Assembly: GCA_017938145.1 (NCBI GenBank)
Contig: JAGBCB010000040.1
Coordinates: 26,914-90,913 of the forward strand
DNA: 64,000 nt
Source of the DNA: Lachnospiraceae bacterium
Lineage (GTDB): Bacteria; Bacillota; Clostridia; Lachnospirales; Lachnospiraceae
Reading direction: 5' to 3'
Shown: positions 18,901 to 30,107 of the stretch, piece by piece
Position numbering within the stretch: position 1 is the stretch's first letter
Layout of the letters: each line of letters starts with the position of its first letter
Made by a program: the position numbers and the translations under genes
Notes under the pieces: generated by a model
What the model saw: only the letters and a program-made list of their open reading frames with translations
Told to the model about the DNA's origin: nothing
The model's database searches: none

Positions 18901-19683
18901 ATTACGATTTACGAACGCATTCTGGCCGAGCAGAACCGGCTGGACGAACAAATTCTTTCTTTGCAAAAGCAACTCAAATCATTACCTGAAGGTAAACTTA
19001 TCTGCGCCAGCAACGAAAACCGTTGCAAATGGTATCTCAGTGACGGAAAACATTCCACTTATCTCCCCAAAAACAAACGATTTCTTGCAGAACAGCTGGC
19101 GTTAAAAAAGTACCTGACGCTACAGTTAGAAGATGCCATCCACGAAAAAAGAGCACTTGACTTCTACCTGCGTCATCATTCCAAAGAAGCAGGAAAAGCA
19201 CAAAAATTTTTAACTGACCAATCGCATTATCACGAACTCCTTGCCGCTCACTTTACACCGTCCTCCCAAGACCATCTTACTTGGATGAACTCCCCTTTTG
19301 AACATAACGAAAAGTATCCCGAACAGCTAATCCATCGGACAATTTCCGGGCATTATGTACGCTCAAAATCGGAATTGTTGATTGACATGTCTCTTCACAT
19401 CCATAAGATTCCATTTCGTTATGAATGTGCACTGCCCCTGGGCGATGCCACCGTTTATCCCGATTTTACAATTCTGCATCCTGAAAATAACCAAATCTAT
19501 TACTGGGAGCATTTTGGCAAAATGGACGACCCTGTGTACTGCAGATCTGCATGTTCCAAGCTAAATTTATATGCCGCAGGTGGCATCCTTCCCGGAATAA
19601 ATCTTATCGCCACATATGAAACCAAGGAACATCCGTTGGGTACGGAAATCATTGAGATGATGATTCAACTCTTTCTTTGCTGA
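18901..19683 (+). CDS. Hypothetical protein with PD-(D/E)XK-like C-terminal domain, probable ATT start
   Basis: The ribosome binding site AAAGGAGG ends at 18894 and six bases later comes ATT in the reading frame, giving a 260-residue protein beginning (M)TIYERILAEQNRLDEQIL. The first ATG-like alternative is a TTG at 18961 without any ribosome binding site. Residues 1-90 are helical and charged. The C-terminal part has RSKSELLIDM, VYPDFTI and YYWEHFGKMDD, an arrangement like PD-(D/E)XK nuclease domains fused to helicases in Lachnospiraceae. The usual catalytic Lys is not obvious, so activity is uncertain. I do not recognise a named family. Confidence 0.7.
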   Translation: MTIYERILAEQNRLDEQILSLQKQLKSLPEGKLICASNENRCKWYLSDGKHSTYLPKNKRFLAEQLALKKYLTLQLEDAIHEKRALDFYLRHHSKEAGKAQKFLTDQSHYHELLAAHFTPSSQDHLTWMNSPFEHNEKYPEQLIHRTISGHYVRSKSELLIDMSLHIHKIPFRYECALPLGDATVYPDFTILHPENNQIYYWEHFGKMDDPVYCRSACSKLNLYAAGGILPGINLIATYETKEHPLGTEIIEMMIQLFLC

Positions 19684-19761
19684 CACGCGTAATCCTGTAA
19701 ATTCCCACATACTTCAAACCATAGACTCATATAATAAAATAGCACCTGAAGGAGTCCCTCC

Positions 19762-21084
19762 ATGTCCTATTTTTATAATTTCCTGCAAACAGCAAACTCT
19801 TTCCTGTGGAACGGCCCCCTTCTTTTGTTTCTTTTGTTTACCCACCTGTACTTTACAGGGCGCACCGGCTTCGTACAAAAGAAGCTTCCGACAGCCCTGC
19901 GGCTTTCCGTTTCCCCGCAAACGGATGCCGGAACCCCCAAAAAGTCAAACGGTCTCGGAGCCTTTGCTTCCCTGGCTACAACGCTGGCGGCGACGCTGGG
20001 CACAGGCAACATTATCGGTCTTTCTACAGCTGTAGCATTTGGTGGCCCCGGGGCTGTTTTCTGGTGCTGGATTACCGGACTTCTCGGCATGGCAACCTCC
20101 TATGCGGAATGTTTCCTGAGTCTTAAGTTCCGTGAGACACGCTCCGACGGAACTTTCCGCGGCGGTCCCATGTATGTAATCCAAAACCAGCTGCGCAGGC
20201 CAAAAACCGCCCGGTTCTATGCTTACTTACTTCTGGCTTCCGCTTTTTGCGTGGGTTGCTCCACCCAAAGCCGTGCCGTGACAGAAACCCTGCACACTCT
20301 CTTTGACCTGCCGGAATTTCCTGTCGGGGTGTGTCTTGCCCTGGTGATTACCGTGGTATTGCTCGGGGGAATTACCGGCATCGGAACCGTCTGCAGCCTT
20401 CTTGTACCTGTTATGGGCGGATTTTTTCTGCTTTCCTGCATCGTTTTACTGTTTCTCTTAAGAAACCACCTGGCAGACGCCTTGGCGCTTATCCTGACCT
20501 CCGCCTTTTCCTTTTCTTCGGTTACCGGAGGAATCCTTGGAAGCTCCTTTCTCCTTGCTGCCAGACAGGGCATCGCCAGAGGATTGTTTACCAACGAAGC
20601 AGGACTCGGCTCCGCTCCGGTTGCCGCCGCCAACAGCAGCGGTGATGCAAAAGAACAGGCCATGGTGTTGATGAGCGCCACCTTCTGGGACACCGTGGTC
20701 ATGTGCGGCATTACCGGACTTGTGATTGTTTGTGCATGTTTAGCTGTTCCTGGCCTATTTGAGGGCTATTCTCCCGGCGACTATACACTTGCTGCTTTTA
20801 CCCTGCTTCCCTTTGCCGGCGACAAACTGCTTGGCATCGCCATTGTTTTATTTGCCGTTGCCACGTTGCTTGGCTGGTGCTTTTTCGGCGAAAAAGCGGT
20901 GGAATTTTTGTTTGACGCCGAGCACATTACCTATTACCGCTTTCTATATTGTCTGATGGTTTTTTTCGGTTCCCAGATGACCATGAATCTGGTGTGGGAG
21001 CTGAGCGACTTTTTTAACGGGCTGATGTTTGTTACCAATGTGATATGTTTGTTTCTGCTGCGCAAAAAAATAGAGAGGCCGTAG
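19762..21084 (+). CDS. Alanine/glycine:cation symporter (AGCS) family protein
   Basis: 440 residues with about ten hydrophobic segments. The family signature is seen as LATTLAATLGTGNIIG followed by GGPGAVFWCWITG. These carriers import small neutral amino acids with sodium. ATG follows GAAGGAGTCCCTCC. A TATAAT lies at 19730-19735. The gene stands alone and ends in a terminator whose stem begins before its stop codon. Confidence 0.9.
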   Translation: MSYFYNFLQTANSFLWNGPLLLFLLFTHLYFTGRTGFVQKKLPTALRLSVSPQTDAGTPKKSNGLGAFASLATTLAATLGTGNIIGLSTAVAFGGPGAVFWCWITGLLGMATSYAECFLSLKFRETRSDGTFRGGPMYVIQNQLRRPKTARFYAYLLLASAFCVGCSTQSRAVTETLHTLFDLPEFPVGVCLALVITVVLLGGITGIGTVCSLLVPVMGGFFLLSCIVLLFLLRNHLADALALILTSAFSFSSVTGGILGSSFLLAARQGIARGLFTNEAGLGSAPVAAANSSGDAKEQAMVLMSATFWDTVVMCGITGLVIVCACLAVPGLFEGYSPGDYTLAAFTLLPFAGDKLLGIAIVLFAVATLLGWCFFGEKAVEFLFDAEHITYYRFLYCLMVFFGSQMTMNLVWELSDFFNGLMFVTNVICLFLLRKKIERP

Positions 21085-21115
21085 TGATAAATTCACGTTG
21101 GTCTCTCTATTTTAT
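21069..21115 (+). terminator. Terminator of the symporter gene
   Basis: AATAGAGAGGCC pairs with GGTCTCTCTATT (one G-U pair), followed by TTATG. The left arm overlaps the stop codon. Confidence 0.75.
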
Positions 21116-21120
21116 GCTTT

Positions 21121-21209
21121 GTATTGCTCATCAGTAGGGTATCTGCAGCTTGTATTGCTCGTCGGCGGGGTATCTGTAGCTTGTATTGCTCATCGGCGGG
21201 GTATCTGCA
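21121..21209 (+). repeat. Tandem repeat, unit 31 bp, adjoining hairpin element B
   Basis: Units start at 21121, 21152 and 21183 (GTATTGCTCATCGGCGGGG and variants). The third runs into the outermost hairpin of element B. Confidence 0.85.
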
Positions 21210-21434
21210 ATTTTTTGATTGCCTGACACCCTGCACTGCATTATTTCAGCACGTTTTCAAGTGTTTTTGGAAGTCAGCAGGGTATCTACAAAATAATTGT
21301 CCTCCACCACCCTGCAAAATCCATTCTGCGGGGTATTTCAAAAAATTTCTTTTGCCAATACCCTGAACACAGAAATTTTCATCAAATTCCATAGGAAACA
21401 GGGTGGCGCAACAACTTTTCTTGCTATATACCCC
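21198..21434 (-). repeat. Four-hairpin intergenic element, copy B (inverted)
   Basis: Hairpins at 21198-21231, 21280-21312, 21330-21363 and 21401-21434. Spacing read on the plus strand is 81, 51 and 70 nt, the reverse of copies A and C. When reverse complemented, its long spacer shares the AAAAACACTTGA-like run at the same offset as the others, and its last hairpin shares GGGGTATATA and GCGCC with hairpin 1 of copy A. It lies between two convergent genes. Confidence 0.8.
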
Positions 21435-21478
21435 GCACTTCAAAATCACTTGCTATATACCCCGCACTTCAAAATCAC
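21421..21478 (+). repeat. 29 bp perfect tandem duplication at the edge of element B
   Basis: The sequence TTGCTATATACCCCGCACTT plus nine more bases occurs at 21421 and again at 21450. It duplicates the closing arm of the last hairpin. Confidence 0.9.
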
Positions 21479-21511
21479 TTGCTTAAACCCGCTATTTTCA
21501 TTAAAGACTTC

Positions 21512-24500
21512 TTATTCTTCTGTTTTCTCCTGAACCGTCAATACTACCGGAGCTACCATCAGGTATTCTCCTGTGGATTTCTTCTTCAGTTTCAAACGGA
21601 TGATTGTCACACCCGGTTCCTTTGCGTTTACAAGACCGGAATTACTTACAGTTGCAACTTCCTCATTGGTAGAGGTCCACTCATAAGTATAGTCATTTCT
21701 CTTCCAATTCTTTACGCCGTAGAAGTTGAGGTCAACCTTCTCACCCGAAGTAATCTTACGGAGAATATCTGCTTTCTTTGCAGAAGTTCCGAGGAATACA
21801 TCGTAGACCGCTTCCGGTACGCCCACAAGCATCGGTGCCACGGAAAGCTTCTCGCCGGTAGCCTTATAAACCAGCTCCAGACGGATAATTGCAATGCCCT
21901 CATCCAGCATGGTTACCACGCCGGCGCTGTCTACTACTGCCACGCTCTCATCGGAAGACGTCCACTTATAAGTATACGCATTCTTCTTCCAATTCTTCAC
22001 TCCGTAGAAGTTCAAATCAATGGACTTACCAACCTCCAGGGTTTCCACCATAGACGCATCCTTCTTGGAAGTACCAAGCAGCACATCATACTTCTTTTCT
22101 GCTTCTTTGTATTCCGTCGCTGCCTCTCCCGTTACCCAGGTTTCTTCCGGATTATGTGTCGGTACCGGTGTCGCAGTCGGACTAGGAACCGGCGTGGAAG
22201 TCGGACTCGGGCTCGGTGTTGCCGTTGGGACAGGAGTTGCTGTCGGCCAGATAATTACCGGCGGATAATACGGCGGTGTAGTCGGCACCGGTGTCGGAAT
22301 TGGCGTTGGCGCCACTGTTGGAGCAACAGTCGGTGCTACCGTTGGCGTTGGCTCCGGCGTTGGAGCAACAGTCGGTGCTACCGTTGGTGTTGGTTCCGGC
22401 GTTGGCTCCGGCGTTGGTGTTGCCTTCTTTGCAAACATAGCAGTAACAGTCACATCCTTTGCCTGCATAACAAAGGAATTACCGGTTAACGTCACATCGG
22501 AAGAACTCCAGCCAGTAAAGGTATAATCCTCCGCCGGTGTTGCGTTTAAATTGATGGTTGTTCCTGCCGGTGCTTTAAGGGCACTGGCGCTTGCTGTACC
22601 ACTTGCAACAGGATTTACATTAACTGTGATAGTATAATATTTTACAAGAACACAGCCGCATTCGTCGCAGATGCCGTCAATTGCGGTGCCATCGGAGCAT
22701 TCGCCATAAACTTTACCGCAGCCGTAATCGCAGACATGGTCGCCGTCGCCGGTGCGGTCCGCACAGATGCCCTGTGCCACACCACACCCCTTATCACAGA
22801 TGTGGTCTGAATTTTCATCTACATGGATGCATGCGCTTCTTATAATTGTAACGCTCACCGTTTCGCTTTCATAGTTGCCCTTATCAAGGCCGTTGTATAC
22901 CGCGGTTGCAGTTACTTCTTCGCCTACGGCAAGAGACTTGGAAGCGTCTTCCTCTGCCCATGCCCAGCCGTCCGGAAGGGTTACGGAACCAACGGTTTCG
23001 GTTTCATAGGAAACATCCATGATGCCCGGTGGCATATCCGGAGCATTTGCCGCTTTGTTTATCACTAACGTTACCGGAATACCGGTAACTTCTGCGTACA
23101 TAGTGTCAGTTGAACAAAATTTTGCAGTAAATTCGGTATAGGTACCTGCTTCCGGTACTATTTCATCATTTTCTGCTTCCCAAAAAAAGTAACCGTCTAC
23201 TGCGGTACCGTTAAAGCTTGCCGTACCGGAAATTGCAATTTCGTAAAGTCTGTCTCCGTAGGTTCCGGTGGCGGTTACCTCAGAAATAATCGGGTTAGCC
23301 TGTAGGGTCCTCTCTATAACATAAACCGGACCAAACGCAAAATATTCGCCTGCCTTTGCCTCCACCTTTACATATAACTGATAATCGGTATTTGGCTGTA
23401 ATCCGGTGAATTCGTTGCTTGTCTGCCAGATAATATCTCCTTCTGCTGCTTCGTCCAGACGCAAACCGTACCTTGTGGTTCCTGCATACTTATCATCCAC
23501 AGGCACTATTACGCCGGAAGTAGCCGTAACACTTTCTACAATACTAGCCACAACCGGTCTGGACGGAATCAACATTTCCTCACACGCACTTGCCGGTGTG
23601 TATACGCCGCCGGTAAGGCTTCCCTTGGTTCTGAACCACAGGCAGGCTCCCGGCTCAGCGGTGAGTGTTTCGATAAAATCGTACCAACCGCCGCCGGTAA
23701 TATCATCGCTGTATTCCATATTTTCGGCAGGGACTTCAATTTTTTCCTTGATGAAATCAATTACCGGCACCGCTGCTGTATCCATAATTGGGCGTTTCTC
23801 TGTATCAGAATAAAGCAGCTCATATGCCGTTGCTATCACGTCTACACTTTCTGCCGGCATAACAAAGGTGTATTTCAATACATTATCCGGAATATCAGCT
23901 CCCGTTACCGAAGTTACAGGAACTTCTGTACCGGATACTCTCTGTACCGAAAGCTCTAATTGATAATCATCTACATAAGCCGCATCCACGTTCCAGGTTA
24001 CCGTTATTTCATCCCCTTCATCTGCAGAAGATGCGCTGACGGTAAGACCCTCGCCGTCTACGGTAATCATCGAATGCACCTTGGATACCGTTACTGTAAT
24101 TTCACACTCTGCCGACTCGTAATTATCCGAGCTTGCAGCTGTAATTCTAATTTTCGCTGTTCCTAAATTAACTGTACTTACCAGGCCGTTTTCGTCGACA
24201 GTTACCACTGTTTCGTTATCACCGGAAGCTTCCACTACTTCATAGGAAAGGGCGGTTTTAGCTCCGGTTACGGTAATGGCCACAGCAGTATCACCGTAGG
24301 CAAGAGACAGATTCTCTGCACTGATATTCTGCGGAGCCTTTGCTACACTCAATGTAACCTGAGTAGTCACGGAATTATAATTAACCGCATCTGCCGGTGT
24401 AAATGTAACCGTATACTCTGTAACGCCGCTATCTGCCACATTAGGTATTACATTGGCAATTTCACTGTCCCAGGAAAAGCTTCCTGCGACGGCCGAAGCA

Positions 24501-27500
24501 TTATTTTCGCTGTGTTGAGCTGCGCCTCCCGTTAAAGCCGAAGCACACACAGGCTGGTCGTATGTAATACCGCCGGCGGTTGGGTTGGTTACAATGTAAG
24601 GAGTAGCCTTTGCCACATTTACAGTGATGATTTTGGTTACGGTTTCATAATTTCCCTGATATGCGGTAGGATGCGGTGTAAATACAGCCTCATAACCCGC
24701 ATTTCCCACGGTCGGAACAAGATTAGGATTTACCCAGTTCCAGGTACCCCCCATAATATATCCAAACGCATCCTTCACCGTACCGCCTGACAGTACAATA
24801 TCCGCCAGTGTTGCAGAAGGATCATATGTCCGGTCTGCTACAACAGGAACTGCTTCTACCTCCGGAGTTGCCTGATGCACGGTAATATCCAGGGCACCTA
24901 TCACCTCTTTGTATGCATTACTAGCCGGTGTAAATATCCAAGCTGCGCTGTTTTGTGTCACGTCCGGTATATCCGTAGGATATTCCCACGCCAGAGTACC
25001 GGATACTTCTTCTCCGGCTTCTCCCACAAAGGTAACCTCGTTAAACGCCAGTTCACCAAGCCTCTGACCATAGGAAAGCCCATTGTTTTCCAGAGCCACT
25101 TCCATGCCGTCCTTTACGGTTACCGTATATTTATCACGGCGGGTAATATCAAGTGCATAAATTGCTGTTTCATAATTTTCCATTATAACGTTAACAGAAA
25201 TAGTGTCTGTTAAATTCCCTGCGTAGCTATCCAATGCATTTACATTATAAGTAATCGTTCCGCCCGCATCTACTTTCATATCTTTCATTGAATTGCTTGC
25301 ATCCGAGAAACTAGCCAAAGAATACGACACTTCACCACAATCTGCAGGAAGTCCGGTAATGCTTACGCTCTCACCGGTCAATTCCTGATTGTACACATAT
25401 GTCTTGCTTCCTCTTGCAAATGTTGGAGCATCTGCCTTGCTGATAGTAACAGGAGTTGTTAATGAAACATTTTCAGCACTTGCTGCAATGGAATAATTTG
25501 ATGCCACACTTCCACTTCCTGTTAATGTAATGCCAGACAAGTCAACCGTACTGTATACGCCAGCATTTATACTACCAATTGTTGCAGTAGCACTTGCAGA
25601 TACATTATCCGCATCTATTACGCCATCAATAATTATCGCTGAAATCTCAACTGTATTTGTTCCGTCAAACGCTCTATCAATTGCAGTAACAGAACTGATT
25701 TCAAGAGTTTTTGGAGCAATCGTAAACCCAACGCTTACGGTAGCTTCACCAATGGAAATGCTTGCGGTAGCTGAGCCTGCGTTTGTGTTGTTTGCATAGG
25801 AAACATCCGGCACACCGCCCTGCCAGTTTTCACTATAAGAAACGGCAGCCGTCTCTTTGGCAGTTCCGTCATAGGTTGCATTCTGCGCGGTGACGGTGGC
25901 TGTGCCAAGGGCAGTCTCACAAACCTCACAGGATGCTGTAATTACGTTTTCCGATGCAGAGTAAACTTTTACACCGCTATGGTCACATCCTACTGTTACA
26001 GTTTTATTTATAGAAATAGCACTATCAGCTACAGTCAGAAGGTTGCCGCTTGCATCATAGAAGCCTGCACCGGTAGCAAGAATAGCATTCAGGGTGTTGT
26101 TAGCGTTGCCCGTTACCTTAATACCATTCGGGAAGGTTGCACCCTTGCCGTTATTCTTGTCAATTCCGAGGAATCTAAGTCCGTCGGTATATGTCGAAAT
26201 ACTGCCCGTGAAGCTGCCGCCGGTAATAGATGCCGCTTTTACATTAATGTCAATTGACAACGCATATTTCCCGCCTGCAATCGTACCATCCTTGATAGTA
26301 ACAGCACCTGTTGTGGCACGTATGCCATAACCGTAAGTACCGTTACCGTTACCCGATATTTCACCACCATTCACGGTAAGAGAAGGATTATTTCCTCCCT
26401 GAGAATAAATACCGTATGCCATAGTTGATGTTGTAGATGCATAAATTTTTCCACCGTTAACGGTTACCTTTCCATTGGTATTCCGAACACCATTGACAAC
26501 GGCTTTACCTTCCGCTTTTATTGTGCCGCTGTTGATGAAAAGTGTTCCGCAATCATTTTGGATAGCATGGTGAGCTGATTCATCTGTACCTACTGCGGTA
26601 ACAGCACCGGTGCCCTGCGCTGAACTATCCATAATTGTTACTACAGCGCTACAGGATACATCAGAATCTGTACCTATTTGAATGGTTGCAGTTGCATTCG
26701 AATTGCTGAGTGTAAAACCGTTTAGGTCTATGCTCATCACGCCTGCATCAATCAGCACTCCATATTCCATAATTCCACTAGGATTAGGCGACGCACCCGG
26801 CAAATCAAGGTCTGCCATCAGCTTAATGGTAGCAGGATTTTCCGTTGTTCCGCTTATCTCCGCCGCATCGATGGCTGCCTGTAACTCTGCATAGTATGTA
26901 GTGCCCTCACCGGTAGTAACGGAGGCTACTGCCAAAAAGTTGCCGCAGCCATTGGAACACTTACCGGTAGCCGGGTCCACTTCGCCATGGTTATTCGCAT
27001 CCACCTCGCCGTATTCTTTACCACAGGTTGTGCACACTGCTTTCTTTACACAGGTTGCCGTGCCGCCGGTATGATCGGCACATCCTACTGTTACAGTACC
27101 GGTTATAGAAGTAGCATCATCAGCTACCGTAAGAAGGTTGCCGCTTGCATCATAGAAGCCTGCACCTTCAGCGAGAATGTTCTTCAGGGTATTGTTTTTC
27201 ACCGTAATACCATCCGGGAAGGTTGCACCCTTGCCGTTTTCGTCAATGCCGAGGAATCTAAGTCCGTCGGTATATGTCGAAATACTGCCCGTGAAGCTGC
27301 CGCCGGTAATAGATGCTTCTTCACCGCTGCTAATTGACAGCGCATATTCCTCGCCTGCAATCGTACCATCTTTGATAGTAATAACACCGTTGTTGACATA
27401 TATGCCATAACCGTAAGTACCGTTACCCGATATTTCACCACCATTCACGGTAAGAGAAGGATTATTCGTTCCCTGAGAATTAATGCCGATCGCCATCTGT

Positions 27501-29341
27501 TCCTCTGATGTTGTAGATGCATAAATTTTTCCACCGGTAACGGTTACCGTTCCATTGTAATTATCAATACTAATTGCCCTATCCGTACCTTCTGCTTTTA
27601 TCATTCCACTGTTGACGAAAAGTGTTCCGCAATAATTTATGATAGAGTATTTTCCGTGTGCAACTGTTCCTACTTCGGTAACAGCACCGTTACCCTGCGC
27701 CGAGCTATCCATAATTGTTACTACAGCGCCACAGGATACATTAGAACCTGTACCTATTTGAATGGTTGCAATTGCATCCGAATTGCTGAGTGTAAAACCG
27801 TTTAGGTCTATGCTCATCACGCCTGCATCAATCAGTACTCCATAGTACTTCACTTCAGGCATATACGGATCAGTCGCCACGCCCGGCAAATCAAGGTCTG
27901 CCATCAGCTTAATAATAGCAGGATTTTCCGTTGTTCCGCTTACCTCCGCTGCATCGATGGCTGCCTGCATTGCGCCTGCCTTGTACACGTTGTAGGTGTA
28001 AGTTTCGTCGTTATAGATGTAGCCCACATCACCGCAGGCACAGGTGCCGTTGGTGTAGGTGTGTTGCCCATAAGCATGCACCATCAGCACCGGTCCGTTG
28101 GTAAAGCCGACGCCGCCCTGTGATGCTTGGTTTGCCACCGGATGGGAATTAAGGAACGTTAATGTTTCTCCTTTCGGTATTGTGGAAGAACCAACCAACA
28201 GCCAGTTTTCACTTTCTTGTCCGGAAACTGCTCCAAGGACATTTACTACCTTTGGGTCATTCCAGGTTACATCCACTGCATACCAGCTGCCGTCCACCTG
28301 AACATAATTCCACATATGGGCTTCGCCGTTTTCATTTGCAGAATTTTTCGCATAGCCATCCACCAGCACGCATGGAATACCTGCCGCATCACAAAGCACC
28401 TTAAATGCTCTTGCATAGCCCTCGCAGACAGGACCTCCTATGTCGAATCCACCGTCTAAAGCGCTGACACATTCTCTGGCACCATGACCGATACTTTCCG
28501 AACTTAAATCATCTTTTGTGTTGTATCCATTGGTCTTTGTCAATTTCTCGTTAAAGAACTTAATTTTATCTACAGTACCCATATCTGCAGTAATTCCGCC
28601 AAGTATGGCAGTACGGTCTTCCTGCATGGAAGTAATTGCTGTTTTAATAGCAGACTCACTCCGGTAACCATTGGCGCGGATATCAAATGCTCCGCTACTG
28701 GTGGTTCCCATTAACAGCAAATCAATTTTAATCACATAATCGTAGCCACCTGCCTGATTTCCGGTTGCAGATGCAGTTGTAGTGTATGCAGTTGCTCCGT
28801 CCAGCCAGAACACTTCCGGATGGTCTCTGTCAAAGGCGTCAAAGGCCGCCCGGATAAATGGGGTATAATCAGCCGCCACCTCACCGGCAATATTGCTGAG
28901 CGCTGTTTTGTAATCCGGATTCTCGCCTTCTAAACTAAAATCTCCGGTTACGGTTATCATTGTAAAGCTTGCTTCACCGTCTGTATAATATTGGTCTTCT
29001 ATCAGATAATCCAAGCTTCCGTCATTATCGGATGCCTCTACCAAAGAATTATACATTTCCAGGGTAATTCCGGCCTCTCCGGTCAAATCCAGACGATTAA
29101 TCCATTTTTCTTCGTTCGTGCCGGATAACTCCACACTTCCGTCCATTGCACCAAACAGGCTGAACGGAACGGCAGAGGTTTCTGTTTTGTCCAATTCTTC
29201 GCTGAATGTGTAGAACAGCTCCTCTTTTTCCTCCTCCGCATGGGCTGTGTATCCCGGCACGCTAAGTGCAATGCCCAACAGCATTACTATGCAAAGTGTA
29301 GTGCCAAATAACAGTTTTAGCAGATGTTTCTTTTCTTTCAT
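21512..29341 (-). CDS. Giant secreted multidomain surface protein with transglutaminase-like domain
   Basis: 2609 residues. Start ATG 29341 is eight bases after AGGAGG. A signal peptide occupies residues 1-35. A transglutaminase-like domain follows with Cys306 ([12 protein letters not shown]), His342 (GEAHMWNY) and Asp357, the triad of the family. Two nearly identical beta-helix-like modules (about 457-746 and 819-1114) come next, then several MBG/YDG and Ig-like modules (about 1125-2100), a Cys-rich segment of HICDKGC type (2171-2232), an InlB-like repeat, a Pro/Thr stalk (about 2305-2400) and two BIG2-like repeats ending in QEKTEE. No LPXTG motif or C-terminal membrane segment is visible, so anchoring is unclear. 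It is 35 bp after the TetR gene and probably co-transcribed. Confidence 0.9.
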   Translation of the reverse strand: MKEKKHLLKLLFGTTLCIVMLLGIALSVPGYTAHAEEEKEELFYTFSEELDKTETSAVPFSLFGAMDGSVELSGTNEEKWINRLDLTGEAGITLEMYNSLVEASDNDGSLDYLIEDQYYTDGEASFTMITVTGDFSLEGENPDYKTALSNIAGEVAADYTPFIRAAFDAFDRDHPEVFWLDGATAYTTTASATGNQAGGYDYVIKIDLLLMGTTSSGAFDIRANGYRSESAIKTAITSMQEDRTAILGGITADMGTVDKIKFFNEKLTKTNGYNTKDDLSSESIGHGARECVSALDGGFDIGGPVCEGYARAFKVLCDAAGIPCVLVDGYAKNSANENGEAHMWNYVQVDGSWYAVDVTWNDPKVVNVLGAVSGQESENWLLVGSSTIPKGETLTFLNSHPVANQASQGGVGFTNGPVLMVHAYGQHTYTNGTCACGDVGYIYNDETYTYNVYKAGAMQAAIDAAEVSGTTENPAIIKLMADLDLPGVATDPYMPEVKYYGVLIDAGVMSIDLNGFTLSNSDAIATIQIGTGSNVSCGAVVTIMDSSAQGNGAVTEVGTVAHGKYSIINYCGTLFVNSGMIKAEGTDRAISIDNYNGTVTVTGGKIYASTTSEEQMAIGINSQGTNNPSLTVNGGEISGNGTYGYGIYVNNGVITIKDGTIAGEEYALSISSGEEASITGGSFTGSISTYTDGLRFLGIDENGKGATFPDGITVKNNTLKNILAEGAGFYDASGNLLTVADDATSITGTVTVGCADHTGGTATCVKKAVCTTCGKEYGEVDANNHGEVDPATGKCSNGCGNFLAVASVTTGEGTTYYAELQAAIDAAEISGTTENPATIKLMADLDLPGASPNPSGIMEYGVLIDAGVMSIDLNGFTLSNSNATATIQIGTDSDVSCSAVVTIMDSSAQGTGAVTAVGTDESAHHAIQNDCGTLFINSGTIKAEGKAVVNGVRNTNGKVTVNGGKIYASTTSTMAYGIYSQGGNNPSLTVNGGEISGNGNGTYGYGIRATTGAVTIKDGTIAGGKYALSIDINVKAASITGGSFTGSISTYTDGLRFLGIDKNNGKGATFPNGIKVTGNANNTLNAILATGAGFYDASGNLLTVADSAISINKTVTVGCDHSGVKVYSASENVITASCEVCETALGTATVTAQNATYDGTAKETAAVSYSENWQGGVPDVSYANNTNAGSATASISIGEATVSVGFTIAPKTLEISSVTAIDRAFDGTNTVEISAIIIDGVIDADNVSASATATIGSINAGVYSTVDLSGITLTGSGSVASNYSIAASAENVSLTTPVTISKADAPTFARGSKTYVYNQELTGESVSITGLPADCGEVSYSLASFSDASNSMKDMKVDAGGTITYNVNALDSYAGNLTDTISVNVIMENYETAIYALDITRRDKYTVTVKDGMEVALENNGLSYGQRLGELAFNEVTFVGEAGEEVSGTLAWEYPTDIPDVTQNSAAWIFTPASNAYKEVIGALDITVHQATPEVEAVPVVADRTYDPSATLADIVLSGGTVKDAFGYIMGGTWNWVNPNLVPTVGNAGYEAVFTPHPTAYQGNYETVTKIITVNVAKATPYIVTNPTAGGITYDQPVCASALTGGAAQHSENNASAVAGSFSWDSEIANVIPNVADSGVTEYTVTFTPADAVNYNSVTTQVTLSVAKAPQNISAENLSLAYGDTAVAITVTGAKTALSYEVVEASGDNETVVTVDENGLVSTVNLGTAKIRITAASSDNYESAECEITVTVSKVHSMITVDGEGLTVSASSADEGDEITVTWNVDAAYVDDYQLELSVQRVSGTEVPVTSVTGADIPDNVLKYTFVMPAESVDVIATAYELLYSDTEKRPIMDTAAVPVIDFIKEKIEVPAENMEYSDDITGGGWYDFIETLTAEPGACLWFRTKGSLTGGVYTPASACEEMLIPSRPVVASIVESVTATSGVIVPVDDKYAGTTRYGLRLDEAAEGDIIWQTSNEFTGLQPNTDYQLYVKVEAKAGEYFAFGPVYVIERTLQANPIISEVTATGTYGDRLYEIAISGTASFNGTAVDGYFFWEAENDEIVPEAGTYTEFTAKFCSTDTMYAEVTGIPVTLVINKAANAPDMPPGIMDVSYETETVGSVTLPDGWAWAEEDASKSLAVGEEVTATAVYNGLDKGNYESETVSVTIIRSACIHVDENSDHICDKGCGVAQGICADRTGDGDHVCDYGCGKVYGECSDGTAIDGICDECGCVLVKYYTITVNVNPVASGTASASALKAPAGTTINLNATPAEDYTFTGWSSSDVTLTGNSFVMQAKDVTVTAMFAKKATPTPEPTPEPTPTVAPTVAPTPEPTPTVAPTVAPTVAPTPIPTPVPTTPPYYPPVIIWPTATPVPTATPSPSPTSTPVPSPTATPVPTHNPEETWVTGEAATEYKEAEKKYDVLLGTSKKDASMVETLEVGKSIDLNFYGVKNWKKNAYTYKWTSSDESVAVVDSAGVVTMLDEGIAIIRLELVYKATGEKLSVAPMLVGVPEAVYDVFLGTSAKKADILRKITSGEKVDLNFYGVKNWKRNDYTYEWTSTNEEVATVSNSGLVNAKEPGVTIIRLKLKKKSTGEYLMVAPVVLTVQEKTEE
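26018..27973 (-). repeat. Intragenic tandem duplication of about 1.08 kb
   Basis: Two coding modules repeat with an offset of 1083-1086 bp (for example GAGGAATCTAAGTCCGTCGG at 26168 and 27251). Long runs are identical at nucleotide level, so the duplication is recent or kept alike by recombination. Small differences are mostly in-frame insertions. Confidence 0.85.
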
Positions 29342-29376
29342 GTTTGTTTCCTCCTGATTGTCTTATTTCTTTTCTG

Positions 29377-30075
29377 CTATCTATGTACCAATTCCCGGAT
29401 AGCCCGGTCGTTTTCTTCTATGACATAATTCTTAAATTCCAGCAGTACACGCTTTCCGATGCCCCGGTAATCCATGGCAAACACCGCTTCTATCTTGCTT
29501 TTGCGCCTTTCTTCCGGAATGTTGTAAATGCTTAATATCTGATTTAAGGCTCCCGCCAGGCGGGTTTCCAAGGACACCGTACCGGTGGTCGTCATCAGCG
29601 TCGCATACTCAATGCCGGATACCAGAATTTCTGCTTCCTCAAACTGCTCCTTCGTCCAGTCGGGACAGGTTTCTTTAAACACTGTTTTGGCCCGCTCTGC
29701 GTCGTTTTTACGGATAATTTCCAGACATTTCGGACTGGTGTATGAAGAAATATAAATGTCCCTGGCGATTTCGTCCTCCTCACACATGGATGCCATGGCA
29801 GTCAGTTCCAGACAGATTGCCATGACGGAGCTGATTCCGTCGTTTGCTTCCTTCTCCATCATCCTGTACTGGAACTTACACAGCAAATCGGTAAGCTCTG
29901 CCAGCAGATGCTCCTTGGTTGGAAAGTAGAAGTTCATGTGCCCGGTACTCATCATATCCAGCTCCTTGCAGATGGATTTGACGGTAGTTTCGGAATACCC
30001 CTGCTCCAAAAAAAGCCTTAGTGCGGTTTCTATAATTTCCTGTCGTGCCAGTGCACTTTTGTTGATTCGTGCCAT
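29377..30075 (-). CDS. TetR family transcriptional regulator
   Basis: 232 residues. The N-terminal helix-turn-helix is clear (IIETALRLFLEQGYSETTVK, then CKELDMMSTGHMNFYFPTKE). The ligand-binding half is not diagnostic. ATG follows ATAGGAGAATGCAACC. It is expressed from a perfect consensus promoter with an inverted repeat in the spacer, which predicts autorepression. Because the giant surface protein gene lies 35 bp downstream with no terminator between them, TetR probably controls its own operon including that gene. Confidence 0.9.
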   Translation of the reverse strand: MARINKSALARQEIIETALRLFLEQGYSETTVKSICKELDMMSTGHMNFYFPTKEHLLAELTDLLCKFQYRMMEKEANDGISSVMAICLELTAMASMCEEDEIARDIYISSYTSPKCLEIIRKNDAERAKTVFKETCPDWTKEQFEEAEILVSGIEYATLMTTTGTVSLETRLAGALNQILSIYNIPEERRKSKIEAVFAMDYRGIGKRVLLEFKNYVIEENDRAIRELVHR

Positions 30076-30107
30076 GGTTGCATTCTCCTATCTTTGGGTT
30101 TGATTTA

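Noticed and set aside
21121-21209. Three 31 bp repeats as a possible CRISPR array
   Set aside because: The units are directly adjacent with no spacers, and no cas genes are present.
21479-22489. Long open frame on the plus strand (336 codons) opposite the end of the giant surface protein gene
   Set aside because: It is antisense to the Pro/Thr stalk and BIG2 repeats, has no ribosome binding site and its translation is a low-complexity Arg/Cys product of the repeat sequence.
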